Assembly: GCA_022605405.1 (NCBI GenBank) | Contig: JABYQQ010000005.1 | Location: forward strand, 620,001 to 684,000 | Direction: 5' to 3' | Source: Earliella scabrosa | Lineage: Eukaryota > Basidiomycota > Agaricomycetes > Polyporales > Polyporaceae | DNA: 64,000 bases | Shown: positions 52,441 through 64,000 of the stretch, one piece after another | Position numbering within the stretch: position 1 is the first letter of the stretch | Layout of the letters: each line of letters starts with the position of its first letter | Made by a program: the position numbers and the translations under genes | The notes under the pieces: generated by a model | Told to the model about the DNA's origin: nothing | Seen by the model: only the letters and a program-made list of their open reading frames with translations | Database searches by the model: none

Positions 52441-54788
52441 GTACGGCGTACGCTGTCCAACGCGCCTTAGCACGGTACGATCGCGAGTCCTCAGTCGGGA
52501 GGGCCCTAGAAGCTGAAGACGGAATGACGAGTAGGCGCAAAATCCGTACAGTGCGCTGAATTGGGCAGGCGCCGCCCGGCGGCTGGCGAATGGCGTTATG
52601 CATATGGAGCGAGCGCTATGGCAGATTGGGCCCCCCATGCGAACCGTGCAGGGTCGGCTCGCCACGCGTATACGAACCTCAGGCTCGGGTAGCGGACTTT
52701 TTGTCGCGCTTGCGTGCGCGATACGGATATGGATATGTTTTTTCCGCAGGACCGTCACCACGCTCAGCTGTCTCGCAGACTCCAGGACGAAGGCAGAGCC
52801 TCTCCTCTCGCCCAGCGCGTCGCGGTCCGGATCCCCCACATTCAGTCGCTGAGTGAGCAAGCTAACGATATACGCCAGTCTCCAGAGAGAGAGGCCCCGA
52901 GGCCATGGCCCATACGTACCCATATGCATACGCCTCTGGCATTCGTTATTCGAAATCCCAATCGCTCAGGCCAGAAGCTCGCGCGCGCGGGGATACGTAC
53001 GTCCTGCGTGCCTGTCGCGGGTCAGCAGGGCTCCTCGCCGCTCCAAGAGTTTTGCCCTCTCGCGTGTGCGTGCGGTCAGTCGTCCGCGCCGCCGCACGCC
53101 GGACTTTCCAAATTCCATCCCGCGCGTTCTGGCGTCGGCGCAATATTCGGGTTTCTGCTCGCGCTGCCCACGTGTGCGGCGCGGCGTCCGGGTGGCTCGG
53201 GGCGGCCTAACGTTAGGTGGCGCCCGACGACGAGGCGAGTGGCACGACGGTCGCGGTCGCGTAGCCAGTCGCACTACTCGTCGACGCTACAGCAGCTGGA
53301 GACGAAGCACGAGGCGACGCGCGCGATCGAGAGGAGCTCCGGCCGGGCCAGGGTGGAACGCGCGCTGAAACAAGCACTGAAGCAGCAAAGAGAGAGATAG
53401 TAGATTGGCATGGCAAGTCCTCGGCCACGAAGTTCGAACGCACTGGGCAGCACCAAGGTCCAACTGCGTCGTGCCCGCCCGCCCGATCGGCCTGGGAGAC
53501 CGACCGGCGGGTCAAGGGAAGAGCCGCGTCCCGCCTCCGCCCCTTCCGGCTGCGCGCCATGTGCTCCCCGCCCCCCGAGGAACCGTCCGATCGAACGAGG
53601 CAGAGTCTATCGCCCCCCGCGTCCTCCGCCACCAACAACCGAGCAGACTAGAGTTCAGCGAGATGCTTTCTCAGCATCGCGCGACGGGCCTCAGGTTGTC
53701 CCCCTCCACAGCACCGTCCACGCCGCTCGCTGTCTCTCGTCTGCCAAGCCCCCCAGTCTCCTCAGTGCAGACGCTGCACCGACCTTGAGCTCGCACGCGC
53801 ACAGCAGGCGGGGAAGGGTGGAACAGCAGAACTGAGCAAAGCAGCGCACAGAGGGTTTGACGTGCCTGTGCCACCCGGCTGCTGCCCTTGCCGCCCAAAC
53901 CCGAGGCAGAGGAAATTGGGGTCAAAGCTAAAGCGGCGGCGCACTGGCACGCACGCATGGCGACCGCCGGGATCGGGAGTGGCACAACGCAAAGGTCGAG
54001 CAAGTACGCAAGTGGCGCAACGTCTCTCTCCGAGCAGACCGTCATCGTTCGCACTACGTAGCCATGCCAGTGATAGCAGCAAAGCAAGTCGGTCGCGCAC
54101 GCACGCAGAGAGGGAGGGATGCGGGATGTTGGGTTTCGCTGTTTGTATTCACGTTATACGGCTACTTCCTATAGGCTACGATTACACGATGGGTGGGGAT
54201 ATGCAGGGGAGGACTGTAGTACGACACACAGATAATAAATAGATACTTAGATCGGGGCGCGCGCGCACCCACGCGTGTCCGGGGGGAGCGACCAAGCAAA
54301 GAGCGTGAGCGAGTGGGAGGGGCAGCAGGAGAGGGCAGCAGCAGGGGGAGGGACCGAAGACCAATAAGTAACAAAAAATATACGCATGGGCACTTGCGAC
54401 GCATTATACCTTCAAGAAGACCAGTGACGGAGATTAGTGAACAAAGATGCGAATGAGGACGGATGTGAGTGTGTGTGTGCTTGCGGTGATACAGTGGGAG
54501 GGATGCGGGGAGATGTGGAGCCAGAGCGCGAGCCGAAGAGTACATAGACAGACGGGCGTTTTGCAAGCGTCGCCGCCGCCGCCGCAGCGCCGCGGTCGGG
54601 GGGAGAGGAGAGGGGGAGTGGTATGTGGGGAGGAGTGGTATCGGGAGCGGGATTTTGCAGTATAAACAATGCGCGCCCGTCCGAACGCGCGAATGCATGA
54701 AGGTATCGGGGGTCTATGCGGATGGGAAAGATGCAATGACGAGGAACACGACGAGGAGCAACGGCCAGGCAGACGACGGCCGCCCATC
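52441..54788. other. Gene-poor region downstream of the GATA factor
   Basis: About 2.35 kb with GC-rich, low-complexity frames only. The part next to 54788 should be the 3' UTR of the GATA gene. An alternating GCGCGCGC run occurs at about 54258-54266. No gene is seen. Confidence 0.4.
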
Positions 54789-56530
54789 TCATGCAGCGAG
54801 AACGGGCTGCTTCGCGCTCGGCTGAGGCGACGCCTTCGCGCTCTTCGCGGGGGCCATCTCGGAGAGCGGGACCGTCTGCCATCCCGTCACCTCGGAGATG
54901 GCGCCGCCGTCCGTCGACCGTCGCTGCATCTCCGCAGGAGCCGGAAGCGAGCCGCGGCGTACAAAGTAATCGGTCTGCTGGAGCTGTTGGGCCTGCTGGG
55001 CCGGAGAGGAAGGGTAGTAGGGAACGGGCATCGTCGCGGCCTTGCGCGGCGTCGGTGGGGAGGGGCCTGACGACTGCAGGGACGCGATGTCGGAGAGCGG
55101 GGCGTTCGGCAGGCGAATGCCGCCCTCAGGAGGGACCAAAGGAGGGGACTGCGAGTTGGGATCGCGGGGGATGGGGAACGTGGAGGCGGATGGCGAGTTG
55201 AACGACGAGGGTGGGTTGGATCCTCCCGAGTAGACCGACACTGCCACGGAGAGAGAGCCCCGTCAGCACCCGCCCACTATGCCGGAGCGCGCACAGACTC
55301 ACCAGACTCGTCCCAGTCGCTGCTCGCAGAGTGGACGGAGGACGCCGAGGACGAGACGGACGCGCGGCGCGGCATCGCGTTGTCCATCTCCGAGGGCTCC
55401 TTCTTGATCATCTGCGGCGGCATCTTCGCAGCCTTGGGCGAGCCGTTCACCTTTGGCTGCTTGCGCGTCTTGCTCCCCGCGCGGAGCTCGTCGAAACGGA
55501 GCGGACGCGGGCGCAGGTGCGTGCGCTCGTACAGGCCGCACTTGTTGCAGACGATCTTGCCCGGGTTGAGCGTCGATCGGCGCCAACTCGGGGGCTCGGT
55601 CGTGTGGCAGTTGAAGCAGCGGCGGCGGAGGTACTGCGTCTCCTTCGAAGCCGCGTCGTCCGTGTGCTGGACCATGAGTCCTGCGTGGGGCGAGAGGCAC
55701 GGGAGAGGCGGCATTCCTGCCGAGTTGGGCCTGCTCCAGGCGTTCTGGGAGGGAACAATGACGGGGCCCTGATCCTCGGTTTTGATACCGTCTAGCGGAT
55801 GGTGGTAGTCATGGAAGGGCGGGTGCGGGGAGTTGTTCATCGGGACCGTGTGCGCGAAGGGCTCGTCCATGCCGGGGTGCATGGGCTCGCACATGGGGAT
55901 GTGCGGGGAGCCGTCGAGGGAGAGCGGCTCGGAGTACATGGTGCTGGGACGCGAGCCGTAGGAGCTCACCGAGTCATGGTCGCTGCCCATGAAGGGGGGC
56001 GTGTAGGGCATGGGGTCGCCGCGGTCATGGCGGACGTAGGGGAAGGTCGCGCGGCGCGTCATGGCGATGTCGTGGGGGTGACGCATGGTGTGGGAGACGT
56101 GGTGGGCGCCGTTGGCGGACTGGTGGATGGCGGACCAGTTTCCGCCGTGGAAGCCTGGCTCTGCGGACTGCTGGTGGCGGTGGTCGATGTACACGTCCTG
56201 GGGCACGCTGTGGTCGGGAATGTCGTGATCGTACAACTCCTCGAGGAGGGAGCCGCGGGAGCCGGGGGGAGTGGGGAAGGAGGTCGGGTACGGGCCAGAC
56301 CACATGTGGGCGGCCTCCATGGGTGGTGGGTGGTGGTGGTCGGTGACGACGACGGCGCCCTCGTCCGGGTGGTCGAAGATGTTGCGATGGAGGTGGACGT
56401 CCATCGGGGGCTTGTAGTTCGGAGTCGGGTAGCGGTGCATGTCGTCGGAGGAGAGAGAGGTCCTCGGAGACGGGGTGCGGGGGGTGGACGCGTCTGAGTA
56501 GGAGGAGTAGTCGAAGTGTAGAGGATCCAT
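54789..56530 (-). CDS. GATA-type zinc finger transcription factor
   Basis: Two exons (56530-55303, 55240-54789) encode 559 residues. The N-terminal ~280 residues are His/Pro/Ser/Met-rich and disordered. A single GATA finger lies at about residues 290-325: C-F-N-C, then H-T-T-E-P-P-S-W-R-R-S-T-L-N-P-G-K-I-V (19 residues), then C-N-K-C-G-L-Y, followed by a basic tail (R-T-H-L-R-P-R-P-L-R). Loops of 17-18 residues are usual; a longer loop of 19-20 is known in some fungal GATA factors. The C-terminal part is Ser/Pro/Gln-rich, likely regulatory. It should bind HGATAR sites in the nucleus; target pathway unknown. An in-frame ATG further upstream (56698) would add 56 residues; 56530 was preferred because the added segment looks like 5' UTR. 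Confidence 0.92.
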
Positions 56531-57459
56531 GGAGTCGCGTCTGGAAGAGTCTGGCGGAAGAGGAAGCCGTACCCAGACGGAAGAGAGGGCTCGAGGGGCA
56601 CGGAAATAAGTATGAGGCCTGGCGGGGATGCCCTCGCGTGGTCCACCGCGGGTTAAGAGACGACTCCGTCCCGGCCAACCCTCCTCCCGGGGTCCCACCA
56701 GCCTGTGCTCTCTGCGAATGGCTTAGCCGCTTATGCCCACCTCCCCGCTCCCTCGGGTCCTGCGTCTCCCCTGCCACCCCGGCACCGCCCTCCGTGGCCC
56801 CCACCGCGCGACTGCCTCTGTCCACTCCCCGCCGTCGTCCGCGTCGACAGCCACGGGCACACAGGCAGCACGTCCTCCCAGCGACCACTGCTACCCCCGC
56901 GCCCCAGCGGCACCCCCCACCCAGCACGCCCGCCCGGAGCTCGCCACGTCCTCCGACTAGCGCCCGCTGCCATTCTGGGGAGGTTCACATCGTCGCTCGC
57001 AGCCGAACTGAGGGCCCTCCTCATCTCGCCCCAGATCTCACCCAATCCACCCAGCCGAAGATCCCTCAGAGCTCCCTCGGCCCTTCCCGCCCCCCAGCAC
57101 ATATCGCCCAGCGCCTCCGCCCGGTCGCCCGCCGTCCTTTGTCCAATCGCCGGACGGCGAACAAGCCTACGAGCCGCCAGCTGCAGGCGGTCGTCCTCCT
57201 CCCTCTTTGACTCCTCACAATCGCCCTGCCCACCCGATATCCACGCCCGGGCTGTGTCCCCCCCCATCCATCCTCTCCGACGCTTCTCTCAGCCCCGCCT
57301 CAAACCTAGCTTAATGGCCCACAGCGTCTCCTCCCATTATCCGCGACGCCCCTCGTCCCCGTTTCATTATCCCGTTTCGCGTTTCACAAATACATATGAT
57401 GGATATCCTCCTCCGCTGCGCTGTACATGTTCCAGTCCGTATCCGAAGTAGCTGCGCTC
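56531..57459. other. Upstream region of the GATA factor
   Basis: 929 bp, strongly pyrimidine-rich on the plus strand (many CCCTCC/CCGCC runs), between the ING stop and the GATA start on the same strand. It should hold the GATA-factor promoter and a long 5' UTR. Frames crossing it are Pro/Ser/Arg-rich and look like chance. Confidence 0.4.
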
Positions 57460-59236
57460 CTACTTTTTCCGGCCCTTGCGCCCCCCGCTCGTCGTCGCGT
57501 TCGACACCCCGAGCAGCGCGCTGCACTCGTCGCAGTACCACGTATCCGGCAGGTTCTCGTTCGGCGGCAGGTTGATGCACGAGATGTGGAACTGCGCACG
57601 ACCGTGTCAGACGTCATTGTGTGAGAGAGAGAAAGAGAGCAAAGTACTCACCCACTGGTACCTGCACTTCTCGTTGTCGCACGCGATCATCTGCGTCGAC
57701 AGAAACCAGAACCGAGCGGCAACAAGACAACAAACAGCAGAAACGGTCAGCGCCGCCCTCGCACCCTTCACACTCGCCACCGCACGCCGCAGCGCCCGGG
57801 GTCCAGCGACAGAGAGAGAGAAACAAACAGAGAGACAAAGACAGAGAGAGAGAGACGCACCTCGCCATAGGAGAGCTTCTGGCAGTAGCAGTACAGCTCC
57901 TGGTCCTCCGCGTCCGCCCCGTCCTCGTCTTCCTCGCCCTCTGCGTCCTCGTCGTCCGGCCCCGCGGACGCGTGCACGCGGCGCGACCGCACGGGCGACT
58001 GTCTCGGGTGCACCTGCCGCGACAGCCCGGACTTTTGTTGCACGCCGCTCGCGCTGCTGCTGCTGTTGTACGTGCTGCCCGTGACCGGGACCGGGCTCGG
58101 AAGCTTGATGCTCCCAGCCGACTGCGTCGCCGCAACTCGCTGTCCTGGACACACACAATGAGGGCCGTTTGCGTCAGTGCCACTCACGCGTGCGGAAGAT
58201 GACGACGACAATAACAACAACACAAAGAAACCACCAAGGGTGGAGAAGAAGAGAAGCGAGGGTCGTGCACAGACGGCTGCACGACGCGTTGCGTTGACGT
58301 TGCGTTACGCGACGCGACGCGATACAACCAAACACAAAGACCAAACGGAACAAACACGCACTCTTCTTCGGCGGGGGCCCGGGCACGACAGGCGCGGACA
58401 CAGGCGGAGGCTCCACCGCAGCGACGACCGTACGGATATTAGTCTGGAGCTGCTGCATCGTCGAGTCGACGGTGCTCAGAAAGTGCTGTGTCGACGGCAG
58501 GCCCGGCTCGTCGCCCTGGAGCTTCAGAATCCGCGCGAGGTCGTGCTGGAGCCGCGCCATCGCCCGCTCAAAGATCTTGACGAGCCGCTCCGCGAGCGCC
58601 GTCTTCTCCGCCGCGAGCGCGTCGACCTCGGCGTACAGCGCGCTGACCGCGTCCGGGATCGCCGCGTCCTTGCCCGGCAGCGGCTGCCCGGCGTTCTTGG
58701 ACGAGTGGCGGAAGTACTTTTGCGTTTCTTTGCGGATTTCCTCGATGAGATCTGTGAGGAGGGCACGGTGTGCGCGCAAAGGACGCACGCGCACGCGCAG
58801 AGAGGACGTTAGAACGCTTTGGACCCTGGAGTGAGACGAACGTGGGGCGCGCAGGTGTGTGCACATGCCTTGCGATCTGGTGTCCCGGTGCTTGATCTCC
58901 GTAAGAATGTGCTGTGCCTCGTTGGGCAGGTTCTCGAGACCTGGGCAACGAACGAGCGAACGAACAAAGCCAATCAGCATCGGTGGCTCCCAGCAGCATG
59001 CATGCATGCGAGGTGCCCCGGGGCGAGGGCAGCGCGATAGCTCGCGGCGTCGGCGCGGCAGGTGGCCTGCGATGAGGGCCAGATTGCGCCGGCCGCGCAC
59101 GGACGCGGGTGGCTGAACCGTTTGCGCGCCATCGCGAGGCCAGCCACGGGGCGGGAGGGGAGGGGGGGAGAGCGTGGGTCTTACTGGCGAGGTACTCGGT
59201 GGCAATGTTCGCGGCCTCCTCCAGGTTAGCGTTCAT
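57460..59236 (-). CDS. ING-family PHD finger protein
   Basis: Six exons (59236-59185, 58940-58869, 58751-58362, 58144-57861, 57690-57652, 57591-57460) encode 322 residues. The N-terminal ING helical domain (about 1-160) has Y-L-A-S-L-E-N-L-P-N-E, L-T-E-I-K-H-R-D and a long helix with A-E-K-T-A-L-A-E-R-L-V-K-I-F-E-R-A-M. A basic P-K-K-R-Q-R likely nuclear signal follows, then an acidic stretch. The C-terminal PHD finger shows C-Y-C-x-x-x-S-Y-G-E-M-I-A-C-D-N, W-F-H and W-Y-C-D-E-C, the H3K4me3-reading form of Yng1/Yng2/Pho23. It recruits acetyltransferase or deacetylase complexes to promoters. Which of the three it matches cannot be decided by eye. Introns are long (244, 117, 217, 170 nt); intron 2 uses a GC donor and intron 4 holds a GA repeat. 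Confidence 0.92.
57813..57858. repeat. GA-rich microsatellite in an ING intron
   Basis: Imperfect (GA)n/(CAGAGA)n tract inside the intron 57691-57860. On the transcribed strand it is a pyrimidine tract just inside the donor. Confidence 0.8.
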
Positions 59237-62200
59237 GGTTAACTAGAAGATCCCTACGCGACGGGCTAGGAGGAAGAAGGTCTCGCAGCGTGCGTAAGTG
59301 CGTGCGTTTGTGTGATGGAGAGGCAGGCAGAAGATAGCTCCAAATTCCACTGATTGAGGAGGCTCTCGAGTCTCGAGCGACGGAACTGGGACGCCCCAAG
59401 TCCGAAAGCAGTGCTGGAGATAGCAGAGCGCAGAGAGGGATCGAGAGGTCGAGACGAGCTGTGGCGATCAGAACGAGGTTGGATCGTTGATGTCGGGGAG
59501 AGAGAGAGCGAATTTGGCGCTAGTCTGCTCTGAGTAAGCGCACACCCTGTCCGCCGGATTCGGACGGTCACGAGTGCGCGTCAGGGCGCGACCGGTCACA
59601 GCGTGACGGGTTACCGACAGAGGTGGGGTGGCGAGGATCGTGGGAAGGTGGGCCTGTCGGAGGGCGAACGCGGACGCAGACGATCGCGTGGGACGGGCCG
59701 ACCGAACTCGGCGGTGGCGGCGGCGGCCATATGACCGCGTCGCTTGGACTATCGTCGGCGTCGTCACTCGTGCGCCGCGCTCAGAGTCTCACCGTCCTGA
59801 GCCTCCCTGCGCCTGACGCAGCTCGCGCTAGAACACACGCGTACGCGTATGCTGGGGACCCAGCGACGACGACGTGCATGCCCTGCCCTCCCTCCACCGC
59901 CCCAGCTGGCCCCTCTTGGTTGACGGCGAACCACCGGGCTGTGTCGCGGGCTGTCCGCGATGTGACCCCGAGCTGGAACGCCTGCGTTCGCCGCGTCGAG
60001 CGCTGACGTCCGTGTAGCTCTCCGCAGAAGGATGTGGCAAGTCGGCGTCCTCGTCTGGCCACCTCGCACCCCGCTCGGTACCCACCTGCCACGGCACAGA
60101 CTCGCCAGAGTCAGACCCCACCGCCAGCACCGACAACGTCAGCAGCAGCTCCTTGCCTGGGACGGCGGTCGCGTATGCGTGAAGGGCACATGTCCCCTTC
60201 TGGCTACCCACAGAGGCCGACGGCGTTGTGGCGCTCACCGCCGTGATAAATGCACACCCGTTTACTACACACACAGCCGGCGGGTGCCCTTCGACGCCGG
60301 AAACAGGTCCGCACATACCGTAAGTACTGGCATCCTCGCGCAGACGCGCGCCGGGGGTTGTACATGACTCAACGATTCCGTAAACAGATCCCTCGCTCTG
60401 GAATCTATTGCGCCGTTCCTCGCACGAGCTTTGCGGTGAGCCGTGGACAAGTCCGACACAGGCCTGCGACGTCCGCGCCCCCAGAATCCACTGCCAGATG
60501 CCACTTGGACCTCCCCCTCGTCGTCTGTGCGGGTGCGGTCCATGGCCGTCGTACAATCAAATTCGTGCCGCTGACGTGTCAACATTTCGGGGCGTTCATC
60601 GTGAACTGCTTTGAGGCGCAACTGGGGCAACATTGTCAGCGTCTCCGCCCGATGCGAGTTCCAACTCCAGAGCAGGTTTAGACGACGCGCAGTCCGGTCT
60701 CCTACAGGTATGAGTCCACTATCATTATGTGCCCCTTATCAGCCCTTCACGACGTCAGACGCTTCAGGCCCAGCGCATGCGACGTCTCACGCTCCCCGAC
60801 GGAATTTGTCCAGTGCGGCATGACAGAAGCAGCACACAAGCTGCCTCTTTCGGTGAGTCATGGCGTCTTAGTCTGGGTGGGCAATTGCAAGGCCTGGCGA
60901 AGTTGGCTGGTGGGGTTCTCCGTCTGTCGGGCTTCCACGCTCTGGCGGCCCCTCGGACAGGTCATAGGTCGCGCGTCGCTTGCCAAGGTTCGCGGGTGCG
61001 CGTAGAGTCTGAGAAGAGAGGAGGGAGCTTGCGATTCAGATAACGGCCGCACGCGGGCGAAGGAACCGCCGAGGAGAGCGCGAGGTGCCTTACGCAGTCG
61101 CACTCGCGAGCGAGCTTCTTCGCGCGTTCTGGTCCCTGCTTCTCTCGCCCGTCGCCCAGGGCCCGGCCTGCCGCATTCGTGGGGGGAAAGAAGCGTGCCG
61201 CTGTCCGGCTAGCAACCTGAAACACGAAGAAGCACGCCCTCGTCTCCTCTCGTAGGCACGAGCCGGCCGTCACCGCGCGAGCACTCCCTTCTCGGCCTCG
61301 CTACTGGTCCCGTTGTGGCGTCTGCTCTCGGACTGCAGCGAGCGCACCCGCCCGCCTTCGTCCTCGTCTTCTATATTCACCTCTCTCCACCTCCTCTGAC
61401 GTTATCCCCAAACGCTAACGGCTGTTCTCCCTTCTCCCGCACCCACCCCGCTCCAGCCCTGCCTCTCGTGGACGCGGCCCCGCGTAGCCTTTACAATTAC
61501 ATTTCGCTCAGTCGGCCTGCCCGGGTGCCGGATGTAGTACCTGCTTCGTCGCACAGTACATAGAACTCTATGGAATCGCGCCAACGACATGCATATCTCC
61601 ATACGAGGCTTGCCTTTTGCCGACGAGCCCACCGCGCCAGAATCCAGATGGCCTGCTCATGTCATGAGAACACGGTGTGAATTGGGTTAGGCACTCGCCC
61701 GATAGCGTCCCACCGCGACCATGAGGCTATCGGACGCGGGAGGGGCCCGACCAGACGCGAAGTCCGTCCCCCGTCCCACTTTGCACATACACGGAAGGGC
61801 GCACACGGACGGGCCATCGCGTGCCAAGCACTCACGCTCGCTTGCACGGCGGGTGTTGAATATCGGCATGGGGTGATAAGTGCGCTGGTGAGACTTTGAG
61901 ACCATCGATGCACGCTATCTCGTGGCTCTGAGACATGTCGACACGTCACTATTAGATCATCTCGTCATCCCCCCGCACACCGCGAGCCGACCCCAAGGCC
62001 GCACGCACGGACAAGACGGACACGGGACCGAGTAAGTCCGTGAGGGCGGCGGTCCAGACGTCCAAGTCGCCAGGCGCGACGTAAGAATGGCTGACGGTCT
62101 CTGCGCCAGGCGTTCTAGCGACCAACTCCGAAGGGGTCGAGAAGCGCGTGTGCGAGGAGACGAGGTGCCACAGAGAAAAAATTCCAAGGTCCGCGACCAA

Positions 62201-64000
62201 GAAAACAGGTCCCTGCACCATGCGAACGATGCGAACGAAGCTCCCGTGGCCAAACATTGACAATGTGGCACCAGAATCGCACGGGCGCATAACTTTTGTG
62301 GTGCACATCTGCGGAGCGGCCCTCCAGCCCTGTGGCCGACAACGACGACGCCGCATCGAGCGCACGGTGCAGTGCCCGCGGAACGAACATGCCCATGCCC
62401 TTGGCCAATGGCCAGTACTGTGGAAACGCGCGAACGCCCCGACGGCTTCTGCGATGATGACATGGTCAGATCTCAACGGAGACAGTGATAGAAGAAGACC
62501 GGCCGTGGGTGCAACGCAGTACCACGCTCGATCGAGAATTGACTTGCTTCGCGGGCGAGCAGATGCGCCTGCTGCAGGACCAGATCTTGGGATATCTTGG
62601 ATGCCTGCCATTGACAGAGGGGGGGCGCACGCAAGTGCACTGCCAGATGCGTCCGGGCCACTTGCGGGGCGTCATTGGCCATGGGATTCGATGGGTCGGA
62701 GCGTGATTGCGCCCTGCCACAATCGTGCACGGTGTACATGTGTACGCACCCCTCGCGCTCGATATGGATGCCGCCGGCCTCGAAAGAACCGCGTCGAGCT
62801 GTGCGACCCTAGAACGGGAGGGGAAATACGGTGGCCCAGTGCTACGATGGTGCCGTGAGGACACCGCCGGGACGCACACGCACACGTATTGGACCCCCCA
62901 CACGCTCGACATTGATAGCGTTTTTGAGGGCAGGCTGAGGGAGATGGAGAGGAGGACGTATCGGGCTGACCGATCGCTCAGAGTATGCATCCGACGCACC
63001 AGATGCTCGCGCACTGCGCACGAACGCGTGCGGCGTTCGCGACTCGGTATACATGTACCTATCTATCGCGAGCCATGCTCAGGCTGGGCAGCGAATGCCA
63101 TTGCCTCGGGGAATGAGGCGCATTGCCACTGCATGAAAATCAAACACGAGTGCACTCAGCTTGGAGGTACGGTACATGTGCGCAGACAGATGTCGGTATC
63201 TCGCGCGCCCCGAGGAAGGGGAGGGGGAGCAATCCCGATTCCCCGCATACGGATGTCGGTATGTCCCATTCCTGCGTTCCTTCGTTCCTCGTCCGTGTGG
63301 GTGGCTATCTTGCGGCACTGGGAAGTTCTCCTCCATTGCTGACGGAACATGGATGGTCTGCGAGGCACACTCGGTATGTCAATGTGCAGCTCCGAGTCCG
63401 AGCCCGCCGCCTCACATGTACATGGGATGGGATGGAACGTACAATCGCCGCCTTCGAATTCTCTTGTCAGAGCTCGATGATCGGAGACGTTCCGTTCTGC
63501 TGTCTTCTCGCATGCCTGTGGGAAATCGGTCCTGGAAGACATGGACGGCTGCTCGATGCGGGGGGCCGGGGGAAGCATGAGAAGGTGAGTAGCCTGATTG
63601 TCGTCGACGAGACATGTTGACCGGCCGAGGCTGTTCATGTCATTGAGGACCTTGGATACGGTGACAGCGAAGGTGGCGAGTACAAGAGACATCTGCCTGG
63701 TATGCTATTGAGAGCAGGAGCAGCGAAGACGGCGCAAAACCACTGTGACCGTTGAGACAGCGACCTGAGACTGCTCAGTCGACTGGACCACAATGAATGA
63801 CGCAGAGCTTCTTGCCGTGCTGATTGACAGGATTTATGTCACCTATCGGAGTCTCAAACGCTACTGACGCAGGTAAGCTCATGAACTTACCAACATCAAA
63901 GGACGGATTAGCGATGTAAGCAAGAGTAATCGGAGGGTGTTAGGCGGGGACGGGCGCTACGGGTAGCGCCACGATGACGCCTGTGCATCCCAGTTTGTCG
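59237..64000. other. Gene-poor end of the window
   Basis: About 4.8 kb upstream of the ING gene. The first few hundred bases should contain its promoter. Overlapping frames up to about 240 codons on both strands (for example 61952-62611 -, 59828-60556 -) have no recognisable domains. A minus-strand stretch at about 63692-63540 (start M-S-L-V-L-A-T-F-A-V-T-V-S-K-V-L-N-D-M) looks mildly protein-like and might be an exon of a gene not otherwise seen. Nothing else is supported. Confidence 0.35.

Noticed and set aside
55799..56497. 233-codon plus-strand frame opposite the GATA gene
   Set aside because: Its Val/Gly/His-rich translation is the antisense shadow of the His/Pro-rich N terminus of the GATA factor.
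61952..62611. 220-codon minus-strand open frame
   Set aside because: No domain, mixed low-complexity content, and other long frames overlap it on both strands.

Overview
This window is nuclear DNA of a filamentous basidiomycete, probably an Agaricomycete and perhaps a polypore. The evidence is a GC-rich sequence with coding genes broken by many introns of about 46-65 nt with GT(A/G)NGT donors, tightly packed genes on both strands, and protein families typical of that group. The species cannot be named from sequence alone. Almost every gene needs splicing. For each complete gene model below I checked that exon phases join and that the summed coding length is divisible by three.

Layout. At 1-1045 is the 3' end of a Pro/His/Tyr-rich protein. 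A block of mostly housekeeping genes follows at 1.6-22.2 kb: an FHS-type MFS transporter (-), dynein light intermediate chain (-), TIP41 (+), RRS1 (+), TFIIB (-), an unrecognised Ser-rich protein (+), a TLS1/HCA59 splicing-linked protein (+), tRNA-Tyr (-), PAPS reductase (+), an RNase III (+), COA3 (-), COX7A (-) and YAF9 (+). A large 23-exon ATR/Mec1/Rad3 checkpoint kinase fills 22.3-30.8 kb (-). After it come a secreted, membrane-anchored beta-helix protein (+), RBMX2/IST3 (-), eIF3d (+), a DSC2/UBAC2-like rhomboid pseudoprotease with a CUE tail (-), an NTF2/SnoaL-like protein (-), a GATA factor (-) and an ING-family PHD protein (-).

Gene-poor stretches lie at 33.1-35.3, 39-40.5, 42.3-44.6, 45.8-54.8 and 59.2-64 kb. 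The one at 45.8-54.8 kb holds a 1.27-kb sequence bounded by 38-bp terminal inverted repeats, a likely non-autonomous DNA transposon.

How the genes relate. Two cytochrome c oxidase genes (assembly factor COA3 and subunit COX7A) sit side by side on one strand. YAF9 (acetyl/acyl-lysine reader of NuA4/SWR1) converges on the ATR kinase gene with only 85 bp between stop codons. RBMX2 and eIF3d diverge from a 116-bp promoter, as do COX7A and YAF9 from 126 bp and dynein LIC and TIP41 from 223 bp. I see no CRISPR array, operon or viral gene. I found no strong case for an undescribed system. The most useful leads are the inverted-repeat element, duplicated tRNA 3' tails next to tRNA-Tyr, three GC-AG introns, very small exons that simple ORF searches miss, and an outsized intron in eIF3d.
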